A stretch of 64,000 nt of DNA from Roseomonas sp. (lineage in GTDB: Bacteria; Pseudomonadota; Alphaproteobacteria; Acetobacterales; Acetobacteraceae). The DNA lies in assembly GCA_020249775.1 (NCBI GenBank), contig JADCFA010000002.1, forward strand, positions 1 to 64,000, written 5' to 3'. Shown here piece by piece: positions 9,443 through 19,263 of this stretch. How positions within the stretch are numbered: position 1 is the stretch's first letter; the number at the start of each line of letters is the position of its first letter. The position numbers and the translations under genes were made by a program. The notes beneath the pieces are model-generated. The model saw only the letters and a list, made by a program, of their open reading frames with translations, had not been told where the DNA came from and did not search any database.

Positions 9443-10807
9443 TCAGAACCGAATATGGGCCCGGATGCCGGCCACGAGCGCATTGCGGCCAGGCTCACCG
9501 CCCGCATGCCATATGCGGGTCAGCACCGGCTGTAGATCGAAGCCCGGCAGGATGCGCGCCTGATAGGTCAATTCAAGATTAAGCTCATAATCCCGCACAT
9601 GGCCGGTGCCACCTGGAAAGCTCAACCGATCACGATCATAATCGCGCACTCCATCCGAAAAACGCGCATAAATCAGCCCGAAGCCAAATCGATCCTCTGG
9701 GCGATCCGCAACAAGGCCCGCAAATACCACGCCGCCATCCAGATATTGGCCAATGGTGCTGCGATCAGAAGGGCTGACCGATCCGCGCAAAAATAATGTC
9801 GCGCCGCTATCGGCACCGCCCCCGGCTGGGCGGAATAATTGCTGATCAAGCACCGCGTAAAGCCCGCCATTGCCGCGCCGCCTGAGCGGCACGCCGGAAG
9901 AAGCAGGATCAGCCAGGCGGCTTCCATCATCGGTGCGCCGCATGTCATCGAAGCCACCAAGATGCGCCCAGCCGCCAAGCTTCAGTGTGCGTGCCAGGCC
10001 CTGATCCTGATCGCCGCGATTGGCGCGCAATTCCGCCTCGGAGAAGATAAGCGCAGGATCACGCACGCGGAAATTCGTGCCATTATGGTTGCGCACCTGT
10101 TCATCGCCAGCGCCGGGTCCGGCAGGATCACCATTATAGACGGCAATGCGCCAAGTGGCGTCTCGCACCGGGTTCACCGCGAACCTTATGCCAGGTGTCG
10201 CCAATGGATAGGCTGGGCCTCCGCTTGGCAGGTTGAGCGCACTGATCGTGGCGAAATCACTCTGCAAAAACAGGGTGGATGCTGCGGAGAAAAAGAATTC
10301 CACATCCGCGGCCAGCACGCCGGCGCGAAGGCTCATGCGGTCATCCAGGAATTTCTGTTCCAGCCATAATTCCGAAAGGCGCAGCGTTGGCACGGCCTCA
10401 ATGGCGGCGATGGTATTGACGCCCCCAACATAATCGCGCCGCATGCGCCCTGTGTTGTGAATGACGAAAAGATTGCTGTAAAAACTCAGCCCATCAAGTC
10501 CGGCCAATTCGCCGAAATCAATCGAAAGGCTGGGTTCGAAAAGCCCCTGATTGACAAAGCCGCGCCTTTGGCCGCCGGCAAGATTGCCCAGCGTATCGTT
10601 GCGATACCAAAGATTGAAATTCACGCCCTGCGCGGCCAGCGCCGCCCGATGCCCAAAGGGGTCGCCATTCGCTGGCAAAGACGTTGCGATGGATGGCTCC
10701 GGCAGGCCATCGGCGCGATATTCGGGCATATCCGCAAGCGCCACGCCTACGGAAGAAAACAACAAAACAAAGCCAAAGCCGAAATGGATCAGGGTTCGTA
10801 TCGGCAA
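9443..10807 (-). CDS. OprB-family carbohydrate-selective porin
   Basis: Signal peptide MPIRTLIHFGFGFVLLFSSVGVALA; ELNLELTYQARILPGFDLQPVLTRIWHAGG near the C-terminus, ends ...IRF (aromatic C-terminal residue). Confidence 0.82.
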   Translation of the reverse strand: MPIRTLIHFGFGFVLLFSSVGVALADMPEYRADGLPEPSIATSLPANGDPFGHRAALAAQGVNFNLWYRNDTLGNLAGGQRRGFVNQGLFEPSLSIDFGELAGLDGLSFYSNLFVIHNTGRMRRDYVGGVNTIAAIEAVPTLRLSELWLEQKFLDDRMSLRAGVLAADVEFFFSAASTLFLQSDFATISALNLPSGGPAYPLATPGIRFAVNPVRDATWRIAVYNGDPAGPGAGDEQVRNHNGTNFRVRDPALIFSEAELRANRGDQDQGLARTLKLGGWAHLGGFDDMRRTDDGSRLADPASSGVPLRRRGNGGLYAVLDQQLFRPAGGGADSGATLFLRGSVSPSDRSTIGQYLDGGVVFAGLVADRPEDRFGFGLIYARFSDGVRDYDRDRLSFPGGTGHVRDYELNLELTYQARILPGFDLQPVLTRIWHAGGEPGRNALVAGIRAHIRF

Positions 10808-10810
10808 GCT

Positions 10811-11500
10811 TCACTCACCCGTGACAATGGCTTCATTCGCCCTCAACCGGTAACCCAGGCCGCGCACTGTCTCAATCACAACAGAAGCGCCGGCAGCATC
10901 AAGCCGGCGGCGCAAGCGATGGATATAGACCTCCACCGCATTGCGGCCAATGTCGCGTTCAAGGCTGTTCAGCCGATCCTCCAGCGCTTCAGAAGAAACC
11001 GGCCGGGGCGCGGCTTGCAGCAGATATTCCAGCAAGGATCTCTCCCGCGGTGGCGGATCGAAAGGCGCTTGCCCCAGCAGAATGGCGCGAGAGACCGGGT
11101 CATAGGTAAGCCCCCCCACACGCATCAGCGCCCTTCCCGCCGGATGCAGGCGCCGCACAGCGGCATTCAGCCTGGCGACCAATTCTTCAAGTGCGACGGG
11201 CTTCACCAGATAATCATCGGCGCCGCGATTGAGCCCCTCGCAGCGCTCTTCCAGGCCACCACGGGCCGAAACGACCAAAATGGCCGGCCCTTTTTCGCCG
11301 CGAAAACTGCGCAGCATGTCGAGCCCATCCCCATCCGGCAGGCCACGATCCAGCAAAATGGCATCAAAGGCCGCCACGCGGCAGGCGGCCTCGGCTTCCT
11401 CAAGGCTTTCCACCACATCTGCGGTCCAGCCAGACCGCGCGAGCCCCGTGGCCATCAGCTCGGCAAGGCGACGATTATCTTCGACCAATAAAACCCGCAT
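10811..11500 (-). CDS. OmpR-family DNA-binding response regulator
   Basis: MRVLLVEDNRRLAELMATGL, LLDRGLPDGDGLDML, ADDYLVKP, winged-helix C-terminus VYIHRLRRRLDAAGASVVIETVRGLGYRL. Confidence 0.93.
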   Translation of the reverse strand: MRVLLVEDNRRLAELMATGLARSGWTADVVESLEEAEAACRVAAFDAILLDRGLPDGDGLDMLRSFRGEKGPAILVVSARGGLEERCEGLNRGADDYLVKPVALEELVARLNAAVRRLHPAGRALMRVGGLTYDPVSRAILLGQAPFDPPPRERSLLEYLLQAAPRPVSSEALEDRLNSLERDIGRNAVEVYIHRLRRRLDAAGASVVIETVRGLGYRLRANEAIVTGE

Positions 11501-11615
11501 CAGGCAATCTCCGTCAGGGGATTATGGCCCAAGCGCATGACAAAGGGGAGAGAGATCACACCCCTCGCAACAGAACCAAGACCATCGGCACAGGCCATGG
11601 TATAAATAGCAGGCG

Positions 11616-13013
11616 ATGATCCATATCCCCCGATCACTTTTTGGCCAGTTGATGGCCATTTTCGCCGTGGTGGCGGCGGCGATGATCGTGCTTGGCGCCT
11701 GGACGCTTGATCGCCAGATCCATAACGCCGCCCGCGCAACCCATGAACGGTTTTTGTTGACAGCGGTGGAACCCCTGGCCCAGAGGCTGAAAGCCAGGGG
11801 CGTCGCTGGTTTATCCGATGGCCGATTGCCCGTCCTGGTAAACCCGCTTTATTCGGCAGGCGGCACCATTCGCTACGCGGTCCTTGATGCTGGGGGCGAA
11901 TTGCTCGCAAGCTCCCCCAATGCCTTGCCGGGCCTGCCGCAGCTCAATTTCGTGGGTCAGGTCTCAGCGGCATTCGCGGTGGATGTCGGTGATCTGCATC
12001 TTTGGGGCGTTTCGCGCCAGGTCGAGACACCCGATGGCGCAGTGACCCTGCAGGTGGCGCAGGATATGTCGAGCGTTTTTGTGGTGCTGGATGATGTGCC
12101 GCGCGCTGCGTTCTGGCCCATTGTTCTGGCGCTGGGCGGCGGGGCCATTTTGCTATTCCTGGCCAATCTGTTGCTGACCCGCATGCTGCTGCGCCCGCTT
12201 CGCCAGGCAGCGGCGGATGCGGCGGCCATTACCCCAACCCGCGCGCGGCAGCGTATTGGCGAAGATCGCATGCCGAATGAAATCCTGCCGCTGATTCGCG
12301 CCGTGAATGGCGCGCTTGATCGCACGGAACAAGTCATGCGCCGTCAGCAACGCTTCAATCAGGATGTTGCACATGAACTGCGCACGCCACTCGCCATCCT
12401 GACCTCTGAACTCGACCTGCTTGAGGACAAGGCCGTCGCCAGGCGCCTGCGGGCCGATCTGGAAGCGCTAACCGCCATTGTCCGCCAATTGCTGGAAGCG
12501 GCCGAAGCATCCCCAGCATCCCCGGATCAGCAGGTGGATTTGGCCGCAATCTGCCAGGAAACGGCTTCCCAGCTGGAAAACAGCGCAGCCCAATCCGGGC
12601 GCAGCATCCGAGTTGAATTACCGAGAGACAGCGTGCCGGTCTTTGGCCATGGCGCCGCACTCAGGCGCGCGGTGCGTAATCTGCTGGATAATGCACTCAC
12701 CCATTCGCCGGCAGGCGGCGAAGTGACACTCCGCATCGCGCCGCCTGCTGTGGTTGAAGTGGCTGACCGCGGCCCCGGTGTGCCCGAGGCGCAAAAATCC
12801 AAGGTATTCGAACGTTTCTGGCGGGCGGATCGCGGCCATCGCCGGGGTGGTTCGGGCATTGGTCTTGCGCTTGTGGCTGAAATCGCGGCGCAGCATGGCG
12901 GCACTGTTTGGGTGCGGGACCATGAAGGCGGCGGGGCGGTTTTTGGGTTTTCGCTGCCGCGTGCCGATGCCCAGCAAAGCCAAAAGACAGCCGAGCCGGT
13001 GGGGCAGCACTGA
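11616..13013 (+). CDS. Sensor histidine kinase
   Basis: H box FNQDVAHELRTPLAILTSELDLL, N box AVRNLLDNALTHSP, G box GGSGIGLALVAEIAAQHGG. Confidence 0.93.
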   Translation: MIHIPRSLFGQLMAIFAVVAAAMIVLGAWTLDRQIHNAARATHERFLLTAVEPLAQRLKARGVAGLSDGRLPVLVNPLYSAGGTIRYAVLDAGGELLASSPNALPGLPQLNFVGQVSAAFAVDVGDLHLWGVSRQVETPDGAVTLQVAQDMSSVFVVLDDVPRAAFWPIVLALGGGAILLFLANLLLTRMLLRPLRQAAADAAAITPTRARQRIGEDRMPNEILPLIRAVNGALDRTEQVMRRQQRFNQDVAHELRTPLAILTSELDLLEDKAVARRLRADLEALTAIVRQLLEAAEASPASPDQQVDLAAICQETASQLENSAAQSGRSIRVELPRDSVPVFGHGAALRRAVRNLLDNALTHSPAGGEVTLRIAPPAVVEVADRGPGVPEAQKSKVFERFWRADRGHRRGGSGIGLALVAEIAAQHGGTVWVRDHEGGGAVFGFSLPRADAQQSQKTAEPVGQH

Positions 13014-13026
13014 TACCCCAGCGCAG

Positions 13027-13043
13027 TGTAAGCCGCATGTAAG
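13027..13043. promoter_or_regulatory. Direct repeat TGTAAG-N5-TGTAAG, candidate OmpR-type regulator site
   Basis: tgtaag ccgca tgtaag, 11-bp period, upstream of the RND efflux operon and next to a cognate-looking two-component pair. Confidence 0.5.
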
Positions 13044-13066
13044 TTTCGCATGGCAGAGAGATAAGC

Positions 13067-13113
13067 ACGGGGCGGCGGACCTGCCCCGTCTGTAGCCCAC
13101 GGCTGCCGCGGGC
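13067..13113. other. Two consecutive inverted repeats between histidine kinase and efflux operon
   Basis: ACGGGGC-N9-GCCCCGT (13067-13089) and GCCCaCGG-ctg-CCGcGGGC (13095-13113). Confidence 0.45.
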
Positions 13114-13141
13114 CTTGAGTGGCGACGATTCGGAAGAGCGT

Positions 13142-14494
13142 ATGACAAAAATTGACTGGCCGCGTGCCGGCGCGGAGGACGAGAAATACGCGCCAAGCCT
13201 GGTTTCGACCCCTGATGCTGAAAACGCAGGTAGCATCAATTCTCAAGCACCAGCGGCGGAGCAGAAGGGAAAGCGGCCTGGGCGCGTCATTGCCTTGCTT
13301 GCGATACTGCTGGTCGGCAGCGCCTTGGGCTTTGCCTGGCATGCAGGCATGTTCGGCGAAAACCATGGGGGGCAGCCGCATCGCGCTACTGGCGCGGTTG
13401 CGGCAACGCGCGCGGATTTTCCCTTAAGCCCGGATGAGGTGCGTTCCCTGCGCATCGCGCCAGTTGGTCAGCGTCAATTCCGTGATGAACGCATTGCGGA
13501 AGGGCAAATCGCGGTCAATGAAGACAGGACCACCCCGGTTTTGACCCCCAATACCGGGCGCGTGGTGCGGGTGTTTGGGCGGCTTGGCGATATTGTGGTG
13601 GCCGGACAGCCACTGTTTGAAATCGAAACCGCCGATCTTGTTCAAGCCACCAATGATCTTCTGGGCGCCCTTGATGGGGTTTCGCGCGCGCAGACAGCCT
13701 TGCAACTGAATACACGCAATGAACAGCGCCAGAAGGACCTATTCGAAGCGCGCGCCGCATCACGGCGAGATTGGGAACAGGCCCAGGCGGAAGCGGCCAA
13801 TGCGGCTGCGGATTTGCGGGTTGCCGAAACGCAGCTTTCCGCTGCGCGCGACAGGCTGCGCATTCTTGGCCGTGATGCCGATCAGGTGGCGCGGATCGAG
13901 CAGACCCGCCGTGTGGAGGCCGCCATCCAGGTCGCTGCACCCATTGGTGGCGTGATTGCGCAGCGCCGCGTGGGGCCGGGCCAATGGCTGACCACTGGCG
14001 GCAGTGAACCCGCCTTCACCATTGCTGATCTTTCCACCATGTGGCTGGTGGCGGCCGTGCGCGAAATGGATGCGCCCCTGATCCGCGTGGGCCAGGCCGT
14101 GGAAGTGACCGTGAATGCCCTGCCCGGCCACAGCTTCAACGCCAAGGTATCTTCGGTTGGCGCTTCGCTTGACCAGGCAACGCGCCGGCTTCCCGTGCGC
14201 GCAGAGGTCGAGGATCCGGCAGGGCTGCTCAAGGCCGGCATGTTTGCGCGATTTCGGATTGTGCTTGGCGATGCCACAGCGGCGCCCGCGGTGCCGGGGG
14301 CGGCCATTATTCACCGCGGGCCGGAAACCGCTGTCTGGGTTGCCAAGCCTGGTCGGGACCGCTTCAGCTATCGCAAGATAGAACTCGGCCGGCGTTTGGG
14401 CGATTATTGGGAAGTCACCGCAGGCCTTGCCGCCGGGGAGGAAATTGTCACCGGCGGCGCGCTTTTCATTGACCGCGCGGCACCGGTGGATTGA
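13142..14494 (+). CDS. RND efflux periplasmic adaptor (HlyD/CzcB-like)
   Basis: N-terminal TM anchor, VAAPIGGVIAQRRVGPGQWLTTGGSEPAFTIADLSTMWLVAAV, GMFARFRIVLG. ORF opens at 13115; M at 13142 chosen. Confidence 0.88.
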   Translation: MTKIDWPRAGAEDEKYAPSLVSTPDAENAGSINSQAPAAEQKGKRPGRVIALLAILLVGSALGFAWHAGMFGENHGGQPHRATGAVAATRADFPLSPDEVRSLRIAPVGQRQFRDERIAEGQIAVNEDRTTPVLTPNTGRVVRVFGRLGDIVVAGQPLFEIETADLVQATNDLLGALDGVSRAQTALQLNTRNEQRQKDLFEARAASRRDWEQAQAEAANAAADLRVAETQLSAARDRLRILGRDADQVARIEQTRRVEAAIQVAAPIGGVIAQRRVGPGQWLTTGGSEPAFTIADLSTMWLVAAVREMDAPLIRVGQAVEVTVNALPGHSFNAKVSSVGASLDQATRRLPVRAEVEDPAGLLKAGMFARFRIVLGDATAAPAVPGAAIIHRGPETAVWVAKPGRDRFSYRKIELGRRLGDYWEVTAGLAAGEEIVTGGALFIDRAAPVD

Positions 14495-14579
14495 GGCACG
14501 GTGCCGGGCAGCCAATGAAGCAATCATGCCATGGGCCAAAGCTGCGCCAAGGATTTGATGTGAACGGAACGGCCTTGCA

Positions 14580-17500
14580 ATGCGTCATGTAGTTGCCATT
14601 GCGCTGACGCGCCGCCCGCTTGTCCTGCTGCTGTTTGGGATATTCCTATTGGCGGGCTTGCTCGGCTTTCGGCAATTGAACATCGAAGCCTATCCGGACC
14701 CGGTGCCGCCCACCATTGTCATCATCACACAAAACCCCGGAAAAAGTGCCGAGGAGATTGAACGCTACATCACCATCCCGATCGAAGTTGCGATGTCGGG
14801 GCTTTCGAATGTGACGACGGTGCGTTCCACATCGCTTTTCGGCCTGTCCGATGTGCGGGTGCAATTCACCTTTGCCTGTACCTATCAGGAAGCCTTGCAG
14901 CAGGTTCTCAATCGTCTTGGCCAATTGAACAATCTGCCGGAAGGCGTCAGCCCGGAGATTTCTCCCACATCGCCGATTGGCGAAATCATGCGTTATCGCC
15001 TGGTTGGGCCGCCCGGCTTTGCCCTGGCTGATCTGAAGACGCTGAATGATTGGGTGCTTGATCGCCGGCTCAAAAGCGTGCCCGGCGTGATTGATGTGAC
15101 AACCTTTGGCGGGCATTCCAAATCCTACGCCATCCAAGTGGATTTGCAGCGCCTTGCTGCCTATGATTTGCCGATATCGCGCGTGGTGGAAGCCGTGCGC
15201 GCCGGCAATACCAATGTCGGCGCTGGCACTTTGAGCATTGGCCCGCAATCCGCCGTGGTGCAGGGCATTGGCCTGATCCGCAACCTGGATGATATCCGCA
15301 ATACCGTCATTGGTTCGAATGGCGGCAGCCCCGTATTGGTTTCAGATGTCGCGCGTGTGGAGGTAAGCAATATCCCGCGCCTTGGAATTGCGGGGCATGA
15401 GGGCGATGATGATGTGGTGCTCGGCGTTGTGTTGATGCGCCGCGGGGAACAGACGCTACCCACCATTCGCGGCGTGCAGCAGGAAGTGGAACGCATCAAT
15501 GCCGGTGGCGTGCTGCCGCCTGGTGTGCGCCTTTTGCCGCTTTATGACCGGGAAGATTTGGTCAGTGTCACCACCAAGACAGTGGTGAGGAACATCATCG
15601 AAGGCGTCGCACTGATTCTGATCATTCAATATCTTTTCCTTGGGGATTTCAGGGGCGCGCTGGTGATTGCCGCCACCATTCCATTCGCATTCTTCTTTGC
15701 CATATTGATGATGCTGGCACGCGGCGAAAGCGCCAACCTTCTTTCTCTTGGCGCCTTGGATTTCGGCCTTTTGGTTGATGCCACAGTCATTATGGTGGAA
15801 AACATCTTTCGCCATCTTCATCTGGCCCGTCACCGAGGGCATGGCCATTCTACGCTGAGTGAAGGTCACGGTTCCATTGCACGAATCGTGCTGCGTGCCG
15901 CGAGCGAAGTTGACAAGGCGATTTTCTTCTCCGCGCTTATTATCATTGCGGCCTTTATTCCGCTCTTTACCTTGGGTGGGATCGAGGGCCGGATTTTCGG
16001 GCCGATGTCAAAGACCTATGCCTACGCCATTATCGGGGCATTGATCGCGACCTTCACCATTACGCCCGTGCTGGCCGCCGTGCTGTTCCGTGAGGATACG
16101 GACGAACGCGATACATTCCTGGTGCGCGCCCTTCGGTATTCCTATCGGAGGACTTATGGCGCAGGTATGCGAAACCGCATTCTGACATTATGCTTGGCGG
16201 GTCTGCTGATGATGGGCGCGGGCAGCGTCTTCACCCGCCTTGGCGCTGAGTTTCTGCCGACATTGGAAGAAGGCAGCATTTGGCTTCGCGCCACCATGCC
16301 GGGCACGATTTCACTTGAAGACAGCAACCCTGTCGTCAATCGCATTCGCCGCGTCATGATGGAATTCCCCAAAGTCATCACCGTGACCAGTCAGCATGGC
16401 CGCCCGGATGATGGCACGGATAGCGCCGGCTTCTTCAACGCCGAATTCTTCATCCCCTTGGTGCCGCAGGGCGAATGGCGCACGGCGCATGATCGGGATG
16501 GATTGGTTACCGCGATTGAAGCGCGGCTCAGGCGGGAATTCTTTGGCGTTGAGTTCAGCTTTTCGCAGACCATTTCAGATAATGTCCAGGAAGCGGCCTC
16601 AGGCGTCAAAGGCGCCAATGCGATCAAGGTCATTGGACCGGATCTTGGTGTCCTCACGCGCCTTGCTGATCAGATTTATGGGCAGGTCAGACAAGTGCGC
16701 GGTGTAGAGGATTTGGCCGTGCTGCAAAGCCTTGGTCAGCCAACGCTTGCCATCAATATTGATCGCGGACGGACCGCGCGCTACGGCGTTTCGATGCAAG
16801 ACGTCACGACGCAAATCGCGGCCGCCATTGCGGGGGCGGAAGCGGGGCGGCTTTATGAACCAGGTGCCGATCGGAATTTTCCGATCATTGTGCGTCTTTC
16901 AGCGGATTATCGCGCTGATATTGAAAGCATCTCCCGCATGCCGATCGGGCGGGCTGATGGGCCGATCCTTGCCGATATAGCTGATATCCAGCTTGTTTCC
17001 GGCGCTGCCTATATCTACCGGGAAGGCAATTCCCGCTACATTCCAATCCGTTTTGGTGTTCGGGGGCGCGATCCCGCCAGTGCGGTGGCAGAGGCACAGC
17101 AGCGCGTGACAGCCAATGTCACCCTGCCGCCCGGCTACAAGCTGGAATGGGTGGGCGAATTCCGCAACCTGCATGACGCCATCGGCAGGCTGACGCGCAT
17201 TGTACCGGTCGCACTTGGGCTGATTGCGGTGTTGCTCGGGATTTCTTTCGGACGCCTTAGGGAAACGCTGATTGTGCTGGCATTGCTGCCACTTTCCCTC
17301 ACCGGGGGTATTTTCGCGCTATGGATTGCGGATTTGCATTTCAGCGTGCCGGCCGCGATTGGCTTCCTGGCGCTATTTGGCATTACGGTGATGGAAGCAA
17401 TCATCTTCCTGTCCTATTTCGCCCAATTGCGCGAACAGGAAGCCCTGCCCTGGGGGGAGGCTTTGGAACGTGCGGGCAATGACCGTTTGCGGCCCGTGAT

Positions 17501-17735
17501 GATGACCTGTTTTGCCTCCTTCTGCGGGTTGCTGCCCATGGCGCTGGCATCAGGGATTGGGGCGGATGTGCAAAAGCCCCTTGCCATTGTTGTGGTGGGG
17601 GGCATCGGGCTTGTGCCTATTTTTGTGCTGGTGGTGCTGCCTGCCTTTATTGACCTGATCTCTCGGCCTTCGGAAGAAGCGGAAAAAGCGCTGGCGGCTG
17701 AAGGATTGGCGGCAAAGCAGGGGGCGGCGGAATGA
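14580..17735 (+). CDS. Heavy-metal-type RND efflux permease (CzcA/CusA family)
   Basis: 1051 aa; TMH4 signature LDFGLLVDATVIMVEN; FRQLNIEAYPDPVPPTIVIITQNPGKSAEEIERYITIPIE. Confidence 0.9.
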   Translation: MRHVVAIALTRRPLVLLLFGIFLLAGLLGFRQLNIEAYPDPVPPTIVIITQNPGKSAEEIERYITIPIEVAMSGLSNVTTVRSTSLFGLSDVRVQFTFACTYQEALQQVLNRLGQLNNLPEGVSPEISPTSPIGEIMRYRLVGPPGFALADLKTLNDWVLDRRLKSVPGVIDVTTFGGHSKSYAIQVDLQRLAAYDLPISRVVEAVRAGNTNVGAGTLSIGPQSAVVQGIGLIRNLDDIRNTVIGSNGGSPVLVSDVARVEVSNIPRLGIAGHEGDDDVVLGVVLMRRGEQTLPTIRGVQQEVERINAGGVLPPGVRLLPLYDREDLVSVTTKTVVRNIIEGVALILIIQYLFLGDFRGALVIAATIPFAFFFAILMMLARGESANLLSLGALDFGLLVDATVIMVENIFRHLHLARHRGHGHSTLSEGHGSIARIVLRAASEVDKAIFFSALIIIAAFIPLFTLGGIEGRIFGPMSKTYAYAIIGALIATFTITPVLAAVLFREDTDERDTFLVRALRYSYRRTYGAGMRNRILTLCLAGLLMMGAGSVFTRLGAEFLPTLEEGSIWLRATMPGTISLEDSNPVVNRIRRVMMEFPKVITVTSQHGRPDDGTDSAGFFNAEFFIPLVPQGEWRTAHDRDGLVTAIEARLRREFFGVEFSFSQTISDNVQEAASGVKGANAIKVIGPDLGVLTRLADQIYGQVRQVRGVEDLAVLQSLGQPTLAINIDRGRTARYGVSMQDVTTQIAAAIAGAEAGRLYEPGADRNFPIIVRLSADYRADIESISRMPIGRADGPILADIADIQLVSGAAYIYREGNSRYIPIRFGVRGRDPASAVAEAQQRVTANVTLPPGYKLEWVGEFRNLHDAIGRLTRIVPVALGLIAVLLGISFGRLRETLIVLALLPLSLTGGIFALWIADLHFSVPAAIGFLALFGITVMEAIIFLSYFAQLREQEALPWGEALERAGNDRLRPVMMTCFASFCGLLPMALASGIGADVQKPLAIVVVGGIGLVPIFVLVVLPAFIDLISRPSEEAEKALAAEGLAAKQGAAE

Positions 17736-19111
17736 TGCGACTTGTCACCCTGGCAATGCTTGCTTTCCTCACCGCCATGCCGGCAGTGCAGGCGCAAAGC
17801 CGCGCAACGGAAACAACACCACAAAGCCGCAGCATTGCCCTGGATGCGGCGGAACGGCTTCTGCTGGAACGCAACCTGGTGGTGGTGGCGGCACAACGCG
17901 GTCTGGACGCAGCACGCGCCCAGCGCCTGGTCGCAGCCAGCATGCCGCCGCCCAATCTTTCGATTGGCAATACAACCGGCGAAGTCAATGAATACGGCCA
18001 GCGCCTGCAAGCTACGCGGTTTTATTGGCCAACCAATAACGTCGCTATCGGGCTGAGCGTGGTGGTGGAAGGTGGCGGGCGGCGTAGCCTGCGCACAAGA
18101 TTTGCCGAAGAACAGATCAGCATTGCCGAAGCGCAAGTGCTGGACATCTTGCGTCAGCAGCTTTTCCAACTACGCCAGGTATTTCTGCAAGCCCTTTTGG
18201 CACGGGCAAATCTTGATGTTGCCGAAGCCAATAAAGCTTCGCTTGATCGTACCGAGGCCTTGTTGCGCCGCCAGGCCCAGGAAGGGCAAATCCCTGAAGG
18301 CGATCTATTGCGTTTCCAGGCCAGTCGCCCCGCCATGGAAGCGGATGCGGCCATCGCAGCGCAAACCTATGCCTCGGCCGCGGCAATGCTCGCCGCCTTG
18401 CTGGCTGAGGATCCGGCGATTACCTTGGGATCATCCGCTACAGCCCGACCGCGCCTTGGCAATACGGGTCCTGTGGCGCTGGCGCCGAGCGGGCGGTTGC
18501 AGAGCAACACCGAATTGGGCCTGACGCGCGACCAGATACTTGCGGCGGCAGAAAACCGCGCGGATGTGCTGGTGGCGAAGCGCAATCTATCGGCAGCATC
18601 GGCCAATCGCGAATTGGCTGAATCGCAAAGAACGCGCGATGTCACGGTGGGTGTTGTTGCCAGTCGCACGCGCCTGCCGCAGGATTTGCAAGGAACAGCG
18701 ACCGCTAACAATCAATTGGGCTTGAGCCTTTCCGTGCCGATCTTCACATCGCGCATTGTGGAAGGCAATGTCGGTGTTGCAACCGCGCAGCAAGGCCAGG
18801 CGGAAGCCATGGCCCGCGCCGCCTTGCTTGGCGCACGGGCGGATGCCGCAACGGCCTGGATTGTCTGGGAACAGGCCCGTGCGCTTCGCGCGCTATATGA
18901 TGGTGGCGCATTGCGACGCGCCGAAGAGGCTTATGCGGTGGCCGAGCGCGCCTATCTGGCCGGTGGGCGGTCTTTCATCGAAGTGCTGGATGCGCTCCGC
19001 ACCTTGAACGCAACCCGCATTGCCGCCAATCAGGCGCGCCATGGCGCCTTGCTGGCATTGGCCAATCTGGAACAGGCGAGTGGTATTTCGGGCCTGATGC
19101 CGCGGCTGTAG
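17732..19111 (+). CDS. TolC-family outer membrane efflux protein (CzcC-like)
   Basis: Signal peptide, coiled-coil repeats, 4-nt overlap with the RND permease. Confidence 0.87.
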   Translation: MMRLVTLAMLAFLTAMPAVQAQSRATETTPQSRSIALDAAERLLLERNLVVVAAQRGLDAARAQRLVAASMPPPNLSIGNTTGEVNEYGQRLQATRFYWPTNNVAIGLSVVVEGGGRRSLRTRFAEEQISIAEAQVLDILRQQLFQLRQVFLQALLARANLDVAEANKASLDRTEALLRRQAQEGQIPEGDLLRFQASRPAMEADAAIAAQTYASAAAMLAALLAEDPAITLGSSATARPRLGNTGPVALAPSGRLQSNTELGLTRDQILAAAENRADVLVAKRNLSAASANRELAESQRTRDVTVGVVASRTRLPQDLQGTATANNQLGLSLSVPIFTSRIVEGNVGVATAQQGQAEAMARAALLGARADAATAWIVWEQARALRALYDGGALRRAEEAYAVAERAYLAGGRSFIEVLDALRTLNATRIAANQARHGALLALANLEQASGISGLMPRL

Positions 19112-19263
19112 CGCCCAGCGACCTGGGGATCGCGTTTTTTCGCTCCATTGACGACTTCAATGGCATCAGCGCTATCGTCGCTTCACACCCGCACAAATTC
19201 GGTGCCGGCCTCTGCCCCCACCCCATTGCGCCGCACAGCGCCCTGGCCCATCAAGCGGCTTGC

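Noticed and set aside
19145-19163. CCATTG-acgactt-CAATGG hairpin after the TolC-family gene as terminator
   Set aside because: Short stem, no U-tract on either strand; not enough to call.
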